Shown here: piece by piece, positions 1 to 8,257 of the stretch
How the letters are laid out: every line of letters begins with the position of its first letter
Position numbering within the stretch: the stretch's first letter is position 1
DNA from: Terriglobales bacterium
GTDB lineage: Bacteria; Acidobacteriota; Terriglobia; Bryobacterales; Bryobacteraceae
NCBI GenBank assembly: GCA_027485675.1
Contig: JAIXQP010000017.1
Location: forward strand, 124,001-188,000
DNA length: 64,000 nt
Direction: 5' to 3'
Translations under genes and position numbers: made by a program
Notes under the pieces: generated by a model
Database searches by the model: none
The model's input: only the letters and a program-made list of their open reading frames with translations
What the model was told of the DNA's origin: nothing

Positions 1-2516
1 ATCTCCTTGGGAACGGGAACCGTCGAAAAGGTCATCGTCTGCTCGGTAAAGCGGATCCCGAGCGGCGCCATCGTGGCCACCAGCCCCGGCGAAAGGTCGC
101 GGTCAAGGTAATGCGCCGCGCTAATCGCCACCAGACGCGCATAGTGGAACGCCAGCCGGTTGGTTCCATCGGCTACCACCAGATTGTCAAGCGGATCGAG
201 CGCCAATGCCACCGGCAAGGGGGCGTCGATGCGGAAGTTGCCCAGCGGATTGAAGATCAACAGGTCAAAACGCGGGTAACGGATCAGACGATTGTTTTGG
301 CCATCAGCCACCCAGATCTCGCCGGTGCGTTCGCTCACCGTAATGCCCTGCGGATTCCGTAAGTTGTCATTCGCCGTCAGCGTAGACCGCAACACCAGGA
401 CCGGCGCTGGATCGTTCGCCGCCGCGGTCACTCGGTCGAAGATGGCGATTCGGCTCTTCCCCATGTCGCAAACATAAACGCGATCGTCCGTGTCCATGGC
501 GATATGCCCCGGCACGTTGAAGCGGCTGTCCCCCTCCGGCGTGCTCTGAGAAGTAAAGTCGCGTTGGCCAAAAACCGTATCCGCGGCCTGCCCGTTCGTG
601 AAATCGCCGCCGGCCGGACGCCGGAAGTACAACAGACGATTCAGCGAGGAGTCGGACACGATCAGGTGCCCGTCCAGGGTCAAAGCGATGCCATACGGCG
701 AGCGCATGTTGGTTCGCGTCGGGTCGGTCAGCTTGATATTGAAGCCGCTTTGCCCAATCACGAGACTGGCCCGCTGCTGGCGATCCCGCGGCTGGTCAAA
801 CGGACGGGCAAACCGCAACACCCGGCCGTTGCCAGTGTCGGACACCCACAGATTTCCCTGGGCGTCGGTGATCACACCCGTCGGATTAAACAAGCCGGTA
901 TCATTCAATACGTCCGGATCATTCGCCGGAGAGTTCACAATCGCCGAGAACCGGTCCGCTTGTCCGATCACGATGTCGGCCAGATCACCCGGCTTCACCG
1001 TCAACGCATTAGCGAAACCCAGAATACGGTTGTTGCCGGAGTCGGCGACATAGAGCCGGGGCGGAGTGCTTGTCCGGTCAATCGTAATCCCTCCGCTCAA
1101 AACGGCGCGGCCCCCGTTATTGGGCAGTTCAAACTGGCCGGTGACGGTAAACAACTCCCGCCCCTCAATCAGATTGCGGGAGTTATACGTCATGCTCAAC
1201 TGCCCCTGCACCCGCGTCGCGGCCTGCAAGTTGTTCTGGCTAATGGGGATAATCAGCAGGCGGTGGTTCAGCGTGTCACACAGATACAGATCGGAGCCCG
1301 CCACAGCCGCCGTCGTCGGCCGGAAATACGACGAATCGGTCGCCGACCGCCCGCCGCGGTTGGCCCGGAAGCTCAGCAGATCCGGCTGGCCGAAGACGGC
1401 CCGCGCGGGAGGCGATGGAACCAACAACGTCTCTTCCGCCCAGCTTTCAAACGGATCATATCGGACAATTCGATGAACCAGCGTATCCACCACATAAAGC
1501 GAGTTGTTGATGATGAACATTCCCTCGGGCGTCTCCAAGGAGAATTCGTTCACCGGAGGCCGAGGCGGCTGACCCTGCACATTCACAACAATCCCAACGA
1601 CGCGCGCCGCGGCTGCCCCGGTCCGCAACGGTCCCGTGTAGACCATCACGCGGCCAACCTGATCGCCGACATAGAGGCGTCCGCTCCCATCGATCGCCAA
1701 AGCCGCAGGGAAACGCAATCCACCCTTATGCAGTGGTCCAAGTTGCCCGAGATCGAACGTATTCCGGGAGCTGAAGTCCGGCTGGCCGATTACGAGATCC
1801 GCCTCCGGATTGTTCGACGCACTATCCCCGAGTACCGAGGCCGGATACCGGACCACCCGATGGTTGCCCGGATCGGTCACCCACAAGTTCCCCTGCGGAT
1901 CAAACACCATCCCCACCCGGTAGCTGGCGCTGTCCCGAACAAAAGCGAGTGTCTTCGCTGAAGCGTTCAATTCGTTCTGGTTGGGAGCGTTCGAGGTAAA
2001 GTTCGTCTGCCCAAGCACCAGATTCGGTTGAATCAGGTCCCCCGTCTGCGCCGACGGCCGCGGAAAGCGCAAGATCCGATTGTTCCCGGTATCGGCGACA
2101 TATAGATTGCCCCGGCTGTCTATGGCCATGCCGGTCGGAGAGCGGAAACCGATCGAGATCGAAGTGCCCGGTCCCCCCGGAAACGTAGTCACCAGATCCC
2201 GCTGGCCAATCACGCCGTCCGCCATCTGCCCATCGCTCGCCTTCGCGTTCCGCCAAAAAAGGACCCGGTTATTGCCGGTGTCGGCCACGTAAGTCACCAC
2301 GGCCCCGCCGGAACTGTCCACCGCGACCCCACTGGGCGAATTCAACTCCCGCCCTTCCACAAGGTTCGCTTCGTTCGTATTGAGGGTCTGGCGGGCGTGT
2401 CCGTAGGTGCGCGCGGGAATCGGGCTCAACTCCACCGGGAGTTGCGCTTCTAGCGGCATGCCCACAGTGGCGGCCACGGCCAGGAGGGCCAGTCTCAAAG
2501 AATTAAAAGATTTCAT
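1..2516 (-). CDS. Secreted NHL-repeat beta-propeller protein (3' end outside window)
   Basis: The minus-strand frame is open from an ATG at 2516 to the window edge (838 codons visible, no stop). It begins MKSFNSLRLALLAVAA, a clear signal peptide, so the product is exported. The rest is a chain of NHL-type repeats of the form P.G.A.D..GNLYVADTGNNRI, seen more than ten times (for example YVADTGNNRVL near the N-terminus and VCDMGKSRI near the visible end), alternating with V.GQ.D segments. This predicts one or more beta-propellers on the cell surface or in the periplasm. Family members in Solibacter-type genomes are large and often end in a Solibacter C-terminal domain, but that part is outside the window. 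It is divergent from mqnA with a 225-nt gap. Partner and substrate are unknown. Confidence 0.85.
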   Translation of the reverse strand, partial: MKSFNSLRLALLAVAATVGMPLEAQLPVELSPIPARTYGHARQTLNTNEANLVEGRELNSPSGVAVDSSGGAVVTYVADTGNNRVLFWRNAKASDGQMADGVIGQRDLVTTFPGGPGTSISIGFRSPTGMAIDSRGNLYVADTGNNRILRFPRPSAQTGDLIQPNLVLGQTNFTSNAPNQNELNASAKTLAFVRDSASYRVGMVFDPQGNLWVTDPGNHRVVRYPASVLGDSASNNPEADLVIGQPDFSSRNTFDLGQLGPLHKGGLRFPAALAIDGSGRLYVGDQVGRVMVYTGPLRTGAAAARVVGIVVNVQGQPPRPPVNEFSLETPEGMFIINNSLYVVDTLVHRIVRYDPFESWAEETLLVPSPPARAVFGQPDLLSFRANRGGRSATDSSYFRPTTAAVAGSDLYLCDTLNHRLLIIPISQNNLQAATRVQGQLSMTYNSRNLIEGRELFTVTGQFELPNNGGRAVLSGGITIDRTSTPPRLYVADSGNNRILGFANALTVKPGDLADIVIGQADRFSAIVNSPANDPDVLNDTGLFNPTGVITDAQGNLWVSDTGNGRVLRFARPFDQPRDRQQRASLVIGQSGFNIKLTDPTRTNMRSPYGIALTLDGHLIVSDSSLNRLLYFRRPAGGDFTNGQAADTVFGQRDFTSQSTPEGDSRFNVPGHIAMDTDDRVYVCDMGKSRIAIFDRVTAAANDPAPVLVLRSTLTANDNLRNPQGITVSERTGEIWVADGQNNRLIRYPRFDLLIFNPLGNFRIDAPLPVALALDPLDNLVVADGTNRLAFHYARLVAISAAHYLDRDLSPGLVATMAPLGIRFTEQTMTFSTVPVPKE

Positions 2517-2741
2517 AGGATTCTCTACACGGCATGCGGGACGCATCAGGATTGGACCAGCGGAAACACACTCAGCGGGACGATTCACCGGAGACAAACC
2601 GTCTCGTCCCCGTAATCGCTTATCGGCAGTTTGAGGATAACACTTCAGGTGGAGTGAAAGAAATGAGGCGGTTTTCTCCCCGGATTTCTTTTACACAGTG
2701 CACCGTTCCCCCGCTTCGCTATCATCTAAGTAGTCAGATCC

Positions 2742-3518
2742 ATGGAATCTCCCAAACCCCGCGTCGCTGCGGTCAGTTATCTGAATTCAGTCCCGCTCGT
2801 CTGGGGGTTGACGCAGGGCCCCCAAAAGGGCCTGGCCGACGTTTCTTTTTGTCTTCCGGCTGAATGCGCCGACCGCCTCCGCGCCGGAACCGCCGATATC
2901 GGCCTCATCCCGGTCATCGAAGCCGCCCGGCAGAATCTGCCCGCCGTCCCGGGCACCGGCATCGCCTGCGAGGGCGAGGTCCGCAGCATTCTCCTCTTCG
3001 CGAAGACGCCCTGGCAGGCCGTTCGCCGGGTGGCGGTCGACAAAGGCTCCCGCACCTCCGTGATGCTCACCCGCATCATCCTCCGCGAACGCTTCGGCAT
3101 TGAGCCCGAACTCCTCGTCATGCGGCCCCAACTGGCCCCCATGCTCGCCGAGGCCGACGCCGCCCTCCTCATCGGCGACGCCGCCCTCCGCGTCCAACCC
3201 GAACGTCACCCCTACGAATACCTCGACCTCGGCGCCGCCTGGAAGGAGCTCACCGGTCTACCGATGGTGTTTGCCCGCTGGGCCGGCCCTCATCTCCCGC
3301 CCGACGCCCAGGCTCTGTTCGACGGATCCTGGCACTACGGCGAAGAACGCCTCCCCGAGATAATCGATCATCAGGCCGACCGCCGGGGCCTCCCGCGCAG
3401 TCTGGTCCGCGAGTACCTCAATCGCCACATCCGCTTCACCATCGGTCCGCGCGAACTGCAGGGCCTTGAAACCTACCTCAACCTCGCCGCCACTCTGGAG
3501 CCCGCTCTCACGCTATGA
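2742..3518 (+). CDS. mqnA: Chorismate dehydratase MqnA (futalosine menaquinone pathway)
   Basis: A 258-residue protein starting MESPKPRVAAVSYLNSVPL; the AVSYLNSVPL start and the later CADRLRAGTADIGLIPVIE stretch are hallmarks of the MqnA/MqnD periplasmic-binding-like fold, and the length is normal for MqnA. MqnA dehydrates chorismate to 3-[(1-carboxyvinyl)oxy]benzoate, the first committed step of the futalosine route to menaquinone. Its stop overlaps the start of mqnC by ATGA, so the two are translationally coupled. MqnD is the main alternative, but coupling to mqnC and the N-terminal motif favour MqnA. No good Shine-Dalgarno sequence precedes the ATG. Confidence 0.88.
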   Translation: MESPKPRVAAVSYLNSVPLVWGLTQGPQKGLADVSFCLPAECADRLRAGTADIGLIPVIEAARQNLPAVPGTGIACEGEVRSILLFAKTPWQAVRRVAVDKGSRTSVMLTRIILRERFGIEPELLVMRPQLAPMLAEADAALLIGDAALRVQPERHPYEYLDLGAAWKELTGLPMVFARWAGPHLPPDAQALFDGSWHYGEERLPEIIDHQADRRGLPRSLVREYLNRHIRFTIGPRELQGLETYLNLAATLEPALTL

Positions 3519-4555
3519 GCCACCGCATTTCGACCACCGAAGCGCTCGATCTGTTCTCCGACACCGATCTCATCGGCCTCGGCATGGCCGCCGACGCCGA
3601 ACGCCGCCGTCACCATCCCCACAACATCGCCTCCTACATCATCGACCGCAACATTAACTACACCAACGTCTGCACCGAATACTGCAGCTTCTGCGCCTTC
3701 TATCGCGCCAAGGGACACGCCGAGGCCTACGTGCATCCCCAAGAGGTGATCTTCGCTAAGATCCAGGAGACCCTCGACGTCGGCGGCACCGGCGTCCTCA
3801 TGCAGGGCGGACTCCACCCGGACCTCCCCATCGAGTGGTACGAAGATCTCTTTCGCTCCATCAAACAGCGTTTCCGCATCCACCTCCATGTCCTCTCGGC
3901 CCCGGAAATCCTGAACATCGCGCAGATCAGCGGACTCTCCCTCCACGACACCATTGCCCGCCTCCGCGACGCCGGCATGGACTCCATTCCCGGCGCCGGC
4001 GCCGAGATTCTCCACGACGAGGTGCGCCACCGCATCGCCCGTCTCAAGTGCAACACCGAAGAGTGGCTGAGCGTGCATCGCACGGCCCACCAACTCGGCG
4101 TCCGCACCACGGCCACCATGATGTGGGGCTGCGGCGAAACCCTCGCCCACCGCGTGCACCACCTCGACGTCCTCCGCCAGCTCCAGGACGAAACCGGCGG
4201 CTTCACCGCCTTCATCCCCTGGAGCTTCCAGCGGGATAACACCTCCCTCGGCCGCTTCGTCAAAGAGGAGGCGACCAGCGTCGAATTCCTCCGGACGCTG
4301 GCCGTCTGCCGCCTGTTCCTCGATAACATCGTCAACATCCAAACCTCCTGGGTCACCCAGGGGCTCAAGGTTTGCCAACTCGGCCTCCGCTTCGGCGGCA
4401 ACGACGTCGGCAGCATCATGCTTGAAGAGAACGTCGTCTCCCAAGCCGGCGCCAACTTCCATGCCTCGGAAGAGGACCTCCGCCGCATCATCCGCGACGC
4501 CGGGTTCACCCCCAAGCAGCGCGACACCCTCTACCGCACCTACTTCCTGAACTGA
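3515..4555 (+). CDS. mqnC: Cyclic dehypoxanthine futalosine synthase MqnC (radical SAM)
   Basis: A 346-residue radical SAM enzyme with the CTEYCSFC cluster motif (Cys53, Cys57, Cys60) that binds the 4Fe-4S/SAM centre. GGTGVLMQGGLHPDLPIEWY and SIPGAGAEIL are typical of MqnC rather than of MqnE, the related aminofutalosine synthase. It cyclises dehypoxanthine futalosine in menaquinone synthesis. The ATG lies inside the mqnA stop (ATGA overlap). Its 3' end overlaps by 16 nt the end of the convergent PfkB kinase gene. mqnB, mqnD and mqnE are not in this window. Confidence 0.9.
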   Translation: MSHRISTTEALDLFSDTDLIGLGMAADAERRRHHPHNIASYIIDRNINYTNVCTEYCSFCAFYRAKGHAEAYVHPQEVIFAKIQETLDVGGTGVLMQGGLHPDLPIEWYEDLFRSIKQRFRIHLHVLSAPEILNIAQISGLSLHDTIARLRDAGMDSIPGAGAEILHDEVRHRIARLKCNTEEWLSVHRTAHQLGVRTTATMMWGCGETLAHRVHHLDVLRQLQDETGGFTAFIPWSFQRDNTSLGRFVKEEATSVEFLRTLAVCRLFLDNIVNIQTSWVTQGLKVCQLGLRFGGNDVGSIMLEENVVSQAGANFHASEEDLRRIIRDAGFTPKQRDTLYRTYFLN

Positions 4556-5409
4556 GCGATCCAGTCGAGCGTGGCCTTCCAGTCGAGCAGCCCACCGGTG
4601 GCGCCCGCCTGTTGAACGCTCAGCGCCCCGGCGGCATTCGCCACGCGGGCAGCCTCGACCATCGAATCGCCACGCGCGACTGCCGCCAGGTAGGCGCCAC
4701 AGAAGCAATCCCCCGCGCCGGTCGAATCCACGGCCTCCACCGCAAATCCCGGCACTTCCCGCCCGTCCACAGTACAGCCCGCCGCGCCCTGCTTCACAAT
4801 CGCCGGGCACGGGTACGGACCCGGCACCCACTGCGCCTCCGCCGCGTTGGCCAGCAGCAGGTCCGTGAACGGCAGACACGGTGCCACCACTTGCCCCCAC
4901 TCCCCCAACCGGTCCCACCCCAAGTCCATCGAAGTCCCCATCCCCCGCGCCTTGGCCTCGGCCAGCAACGCCGCCGCATGGCGCCGGACAAACGGTAAGG
5001 CAAACGGATTCGCCACGTGCAGATGGTCGAAGCCGGACGGCAGGGCAAAGCGGGCGTCAACGTTCACGCCCGGATGATGAAACAGCTGCCGCCGACCGTC
5101 GGGATGAAACACGCCCACAGTGGCGGCGGTCGCCCCGGGCAGCGTCTGCACGAATCGGCAATCCACGTCCACCTCCCGCAGCCGCTCCTCGAGCCACCGG
5201 CCGGCCGCATCGTCTCCGCGCACGCTCAGCAACGCCGCCTCGTGCTTCGTCCCCCGGCTCAACTTGCCGAAAGCGTAAGCTGTGGTTCCGCCGTTGCCGC
5301 CCAAGCCGGCGGCCATCGCCTCCACCCAGCGGGTGGTCTCCCACTCGAGTCCCTCCACGGGCCCCGCCAGCGTATCCCAAACCAAACTGCCGAGGACCAG
5401 AACCCGCAT
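4540..5409 (-). CDS. PfkB-family carbohydrate/nucleoside kinase
   Basis: A 289-residue cytoplasmic kinase of the ribokinase/PfkB family. The N-terminus MRVLVLGSLVWDTL and the GLGGNGGTTAYAFGKL stretch match the substrate-side signature, and DSTGAGDCFCGAYL near residue 240 is the anion-hole and catalytic-base motif (Asp of GAGD). It phosphorylates a small sugar or related alcohol with ATP; the sequence does not show which. It is the last gene of a minus-strand run after aroF and a membrane-anchored protein (9-nt gap to the latter), so it may share the aroF attenuator control. It ends inside the convergent mqnC gene. Confidence 0.82.
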   Translation of the reverse strand: MRVLVLGSLVWDTLAGPVEGLEWETTRWVEAMAAGLGGNGGTTAYAFGKLSRGTKHEAALLSVRGDDAAGRWLEERLREVDVDCRFVQTLPGATAATVGVFHPDGRRQLFHHPGVNVDARFALPSGFDHLHVANPFALPFVRRHAAALLAEAKARGMGTSMDLGWDRLGEWGQVVAPCLPFTDLLLANAAEAQWVPGPYPCPAIVKQGAAGCTVDGREVPGFAVEAVDSTGAGDCFCGAYLAAVARGDSMVEAARVANAAGALSVQQAGATGGLLDWKATLDWIAQFRK

Positions 5410-5418
5410 CGGCCCCAG

Positions 5419-6336
5419 CTACAATTGACCGCTCAGCAGCTTCTCGAGAAACGAACGGCTCACCGACCAGCGCCCCGTCACCACCGCCCCCTCCCGCGAG
5501 AACGTGCCACTCGTCAGGATTCCGCTCAAGTCGGCCGGGTTCGGCTGTTGATTCACGTTCTCGAGGTATTTGCGAAACACGTCGGTTACGCCCCGTAACT
5601 GGCTCTCCAAGCCGCCCGCCTCCCGCTCCGTCGCGCACTCGGCGCGCAAACGCAGTTCGGCGCCATTCTGGCCCGCGTGCAAACCGAGCGTCGCCACCTT
5701 GGCGTCGCCCAAGGCCTTCACAAAAAGTTTTGTCCCCGCCGGCAACGATTCATTGCGGCGCAGCGCCTCCCCGAGCGCCCCGGCCCACACCGGCGCGTCC
5801 GGAACCGGCAACTGGTTCGGAACCTTGTCCTGCAACTTCGAAACCGCCCACTCATCGCTCGATACCGCCATCCCGATCATCGAGTTGTGCAGCGGCACAA
5901 AGGAAACCACCCGCCGTGGAGTAGCCGCCGGTAACCGGCAAATGCCATTCCGGCAGGTGCCCCCGGAACGCCGGGTATGCTCCTGAATCGCTTTCCAATC
6001 AAAGCGCCCGGTGGCCACGATGAACACTTCCGAGTTGGCAAACCCCACCAGCGCCGAATCGAGATCGGCCCGGTAGTCGAATCCGGTCGAAGCGACAAAC
6101 GCTTGATAATCGGCATCCTCGGTCACGTTCTGGCCGGAAAGCAGCGCCAACAGCCCGGAGGAACGTAAGCTCTCCAAGTCCAGGTAGATCGCGCTCGTCC
6201 CGGCGGGCAACCGGTGTATCCGCTCGGTCAACTCGGGAACCCTGCGCGACCGGTTCCACACCAGTCCGCCGGCGATGGCCGCGCAAACGGCCACCACCAG
6301 CAGAGCTGCGGTCCAATTATGCCAGCGAAAACGCAT
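5419..6336 (-). CDS. Membrane-anchored protein of unknown function
   Basis: A 305-residue protein with one N-terminal membrane segment (about residues 9-27, TAALLVVAVCAAIAGGLVW) and a soluble region predicted outside the cytoplasm. No enzymatic motif is recognised; the first part carries a LPAGTSAIYLDLESLRSSGL stretch and the middle has two Cys in CRNGIC. The pattern of a short anchor plus a mixed alpha/beta domain resembles acidobacterial proteins annotated only as hypothetical. It sits 17 nt after the aroF stop and 9 nt before the kinase gene, so it is probably cotranscribed with both. A TAAGCT hexamer lies 6 nt before the ATG, so an internal leaderless transcript is possible. Confidence 0.7.
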   Translation of the reverse strand: MRFRWHNWTAALLVVAVCAAIAGGLVWNRSRRVPELTERIHRLPAGTSAIYLDLESLRSSGLLALLSGQNVTEDADYQAFVASTGFDYRADLDSALVGFANSEVFIVATGRFDWKAIQEHTRRSGGTCRNGICRLPAATPRRVVSFVPLHNSMIGMAVSSDEWAVSKLQDKVPNQLPVPDAPVWAGALGEALRRNESLPAGTKLFVKALGDAKVATLGLHAGQNGAELRLRAECATEREAGGLESQLRGVTDVFRKYLENVNQQPNPADLSGILTSGTFSREGAVVTGRWSVSRSFLEKLLSGQL

Positions 6337-6353
6337 GGATCAAGCTTACACCG

Positions 6354-7403
6354 CTAGACCGTCACCGCTTCGCCCACCCGCGAGTTCTTCCACAACGCGA
6401 TGTAGGGAGCCAGCTCCTTCATCATCTTGCGGAACTGATCGAGCGTCAGGCTCTGCGCCCCGTCGCTCACCGCCTTCTCCGGGCAAGGATGCGTTTCGAC
6501 AATCAGGCCATCGGCGCCAATCGCCACGCCCGCCCGGCAAAGCGGCGGCACCAGGCTGCGCTTGCCCACGGCGTGCGAAGGATCGAGAATCACCGGCAGG
6601 TGCGTCAACTCATCGAGCACCGAAACCGCCGTAATGTCGCACGTGTTCCGCGTCGCTGTCTCAAAGGTGCGAATGCCGCGCTCGCACAGCATGATGTTCG
6701 GGTTCCCGTGCGCCACAATGTACTCGGCCGACATCAGCAGCTCTTTGATCTGCGCGCTCAACCCGCGCTTCAGCATAATCGGGCGGCCACAACTGCCCAG
6801 CCGCTTCAGCAGGGCGAAATTCTGCATGTTCCGGGCGCCGATCTGCAGAATGTCGGCATACTCGGCCACCAGGTCGACGTCCTTTTCCGCCATCACTTCG
6901 GTGATGATCGCCAGGCCCGTCGCCTCGCGCGCCTTGGCCAGCAGCTTCAGGCCGTCCCCTTCCATGCCCTGGAAGTCGTAGGGAGAGGTGCGCGGCTTAA
7001 ACGCCCCGCCCCGTAGGATCTGCGCCCCGGCTTCCGCCACGGCGTAGGCCGATTCCATAATCTGCTTCTCGTTTTCAACCGAGCAAGGACCGGCCATCAT
7101 CACGAACTCGTCGCCGCCGATCTCAATCGGACCCTTGTGCGTGCGAACCGTGATCACGGTCGGTGCTGACTTGTACTCTTTCGAAACGAACTTGTAGGGC
7201 GCCGAGATGCGGACGGCCTTTTCGACCTGCGGCATCGCCTCGAGCGACTCGAGACAGTTGGTGACGTCACCGACGCCAACAACCCCAATCACGCAGCGCT
7301 CCTCTCCTTCGATGGCATGAATTTTGTAACCGAAGTGACGGATGCGGTCGCATACGGCTTCGATGTCTTCCTTGGTGCTGTGGAGTTTCATAGAAATGAT
7401 CAT
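6354..7403 (-). CDS. aroF: 3-deoxy-7-phosphoheptulonate (DAHP) synthase, AroF/KDPS-like type
   Basis: Catalyses condensation of phosphoenolpyruvate and erythrose 4-phosphate, the first step of the shikimate pathway. The 349 residues contain an N-terminal ACT-like regulatory region (about 1-70, [17 protein letters not shown]) and a TIM barrel with [41 protein letters not shown] and DPSHAVGKR, the PEP and metal-binding signatures of the type I-beta group. The frame stays open upstream to a GTG at 7568 but that part is the regulatory leader, so the ATG at 7403 is chosen; a second ATG lies at 7391. Expression is very probably controlled by the attenuator between 7618 and 7438. Downstream are a membrane-anchored protein and a PfkB kinase. 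Confidence 0.93.
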   Translation of the reverse strand: MIISMKLHSTKEDIEAVCDRIRHFGYKIHAIEGEERCVIGVVGVGDVTNCLESLEAMPQVEKAVRISAPYKFVSKEYKSAPTVITVRTHKGPIEIGGDEFVMMAGPCSVENEKQIMESAYAVAEAGAQILRGGAFKPRTSPYDFQGMEGDGLKLLAKAREATGLAIITEVMAEKDVDLVAEYADILQIGARNMQNFALLKRLGSCGRPIMLKRGLSAQIKELLMSAEYIVAHGNPNIMLCERGIRTFETATRNTCDITAVSVLDELTHLPVILDPSHAVGKRSLVPPLCRAGVAIGADGLIVETHPCPEKAVSDGAQSLTLDQFRKMMKELAPYIALWKNSRVGEAVTV

Positions 7404-7437
7404 GGTTATCTTCTGCCTCGAAAGAACGGATCTCCCT

Positions 7438-7545
7438 AAAACGCGAAAACCCACTCTTTCGAGTGGGTTGGTTTTTGGGTTAAGAACTTTTTGTGTCCTA
7501 CCGCTGGGCCAACGCCACTCGCCGGTTTTGGTAATACCACCAAAA
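7438..7545 (-). promoter_or_regulatory. Transcription attenuator of aroF (antiterminator/terminator)
   Basis: Read on the minus strand. A first hairpin TTTTGGT/ACCAAAA (7545-7539 with 7532-7526) covers the aromatic codons of the leader peptide. Segment GAGTGGCGTTGG (7520-7509) can pair with CCAACCCACTC (7471-7461) over 11 bp with one bulged C: an antiterminator. The same CCAACCCACTC segment overlaps the 5' arm of a 9-bp terminator hairpin, AACCCACTC-GAAA-GAGTGGGTT (7469-7448), followed by TTCGCGTTTT. The two structures exclude each other. A ribosome paused on the aromatic codons would leave 7520-7509 free for the antiterminator; one that reaches the stop codon at 7500-7498 would cover that segment and allow termination. 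This is the classical trp-leader logic applied to DAHP synthase. Confidence 0.85.
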
Positions 7546-7581
7546 TCGGAACGAGGGAAATTGGGCACTCAGCGTTGACAT
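7498..7581 (-). CDS. Aromatic-amino-acid leader peptide of aroF (27 aa)
   Basis: A 27-codon open frame from ATG at 7581 to TAG at 7500-7498. Residues 11-17 are FRFWWYY: three Phe (with F8), two Trp and two Tyr in ten codons, all three aromatic amino acids whose synthesis begins with the downstream aroF product. The aromatic run lies just 5' of the antiterminator arm and the stop codon lies just 3' of it, as a ribosome-mediated attenuator requires. The ATG is only 8 nt after the -10 hexamer, so the message probably begins at or within two bases of the ATG; there is no room for a Shine-Dalgarno site. A GTG-initiated frame through the same region runs into aroF but lacks this codon pattern. Confidence 0.85.
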   Translation of the reverse strand: MSTLSAQFPSFRFWWYYQNRRVALAQR

Positions 7582-7589
7582 CTATTGCT

Positions 7590-7618
7590 AGTGTATACGG
7601 ACCCAGAAAAGATTGCAA
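7590..7618 (-). promoter_or_regulatory. Promoter of the aroF leader
   Basis: Minus strand: TTGCAA (7618-7613), 17-nt spacer, TACACT (7595-7590). The -35 matches four of six and the -10 four of six consensus positions at ideal spacing. Predicted start of transcription is about 7583-7581, at or just before the leader-peptide ATG. Confidence 0.7.
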
Positions 7619-7672
7619 GAGGCAGCAAATAGGTAATTTTTTCGTTACACCTGCCCAAGGTGTTATCCGGCC

Positions 7673-8251
7673 CTACCAAGCCCGCGACCAGCGCGCTCCC
7701 GCCACCTGATTCAGCTCCCGCAGCGCCGCCTGCGCCTTGGCCGCCACCTCCAACTTCCGCCCGAACAGCCACAGCAAATCGCTCAGCCGGTTCAGATAAG
7801 CCAGCACGTACGGCGCCAACTCCTCCTGCTCGCCCAACCGCACCACGTGCCGCTCGGCACGCCGGCAGATCGTCCGCGCCAGGTCATAATAAGCACCCGC
7901 CGGATCCCCACCCGGCACCGACCAGTCGCTCAGCAGCCCCGGCATCGCCTCCAGGGCATGCACCTGCGCCGTCAAGCCGTCCACCATCGCCTGCGTCACC
8001 GGCGGATCCCCCTTCCGGGCCTCCGTGGGCGTCGCCAGCGCCGCGCACACCCGGAACAGCTCCTGCTGAATCGCCAGCGTCGCCGCGGCAATGGCCTCAT
8101 CCCCGCAGATCGACCGGGCAAAGCCCAATGCCGCGTTCAGTTCGTCCACGGTGCCGTAGGTCTCCACGCGCAGAGACCCTTTCGAGACCCGTTCGCCGCC
8201 GACGAGGCTGGTTTGCCCGGCGTCGCCGAGTTCAGTTGCTATAGATGACAT
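7673..8251 (-). CDS. Cob(I)yrinic acid a,c-diamide adenosyltransferase, PduO type
   Basis: A 192-residue enzyme that transfers adenosyl from ATP to cob(I)alamin, making adenosylcobalamin. TELGDAGQTSLVGGERVSK near the N-terminus is the ATP-binding loop of the PduO/MMAB family, and RRAERHV plus YLNRLSDLLWLFGRK near the C-terminus are the other family signatures; the length is normal for a single-domain member. The start follows the DUF1501 stop by 6 nt on the same strand, suggesting cotranscription with genes to which it has no obvious biochemical link. No cobalamin riboswitch is visible. Confidence 0.9.
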   Translation of the reverse strand: MSSIATELGDAGQTSLVGGERVSKGSLRVETYGTVDELNAALGFARSICGDEAIAAATLAIQQELFRVCAALATPTEARKGDPPVTQAMVDGLTAQVHALEAMPGLLSDWSVPGGDPAGAYYDLARTICRRAERHVVRLGEQEELAPYVLAYLNRLSDLLWLFGRKLEVAAKAQAALRELNQVAGARWSRAW

Positions 8252-8257
8252 GAGTAG

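Noticed and set aside
504-1961. Plus-strand frame of 485 codons
   Set aside because: Antisense to the NHL-repeat protein, whose repeats are unmistakable on the minus strand.
7575-7603. Plus-strand TTGACA as a promoter
   Set aside because: No -10 at a usable distance and no plus-strand gene follows; the bases are part of the leader-peptide region on the other strand.
7436-7618. Alternative leader frame ending in WVFAF
   Set aside because: Its Trp and Phe codons lie in the 3' arm of the terminator, so ribosome pausing there would not control the hairpins. The FRFWWYY frame fits the mechanism.
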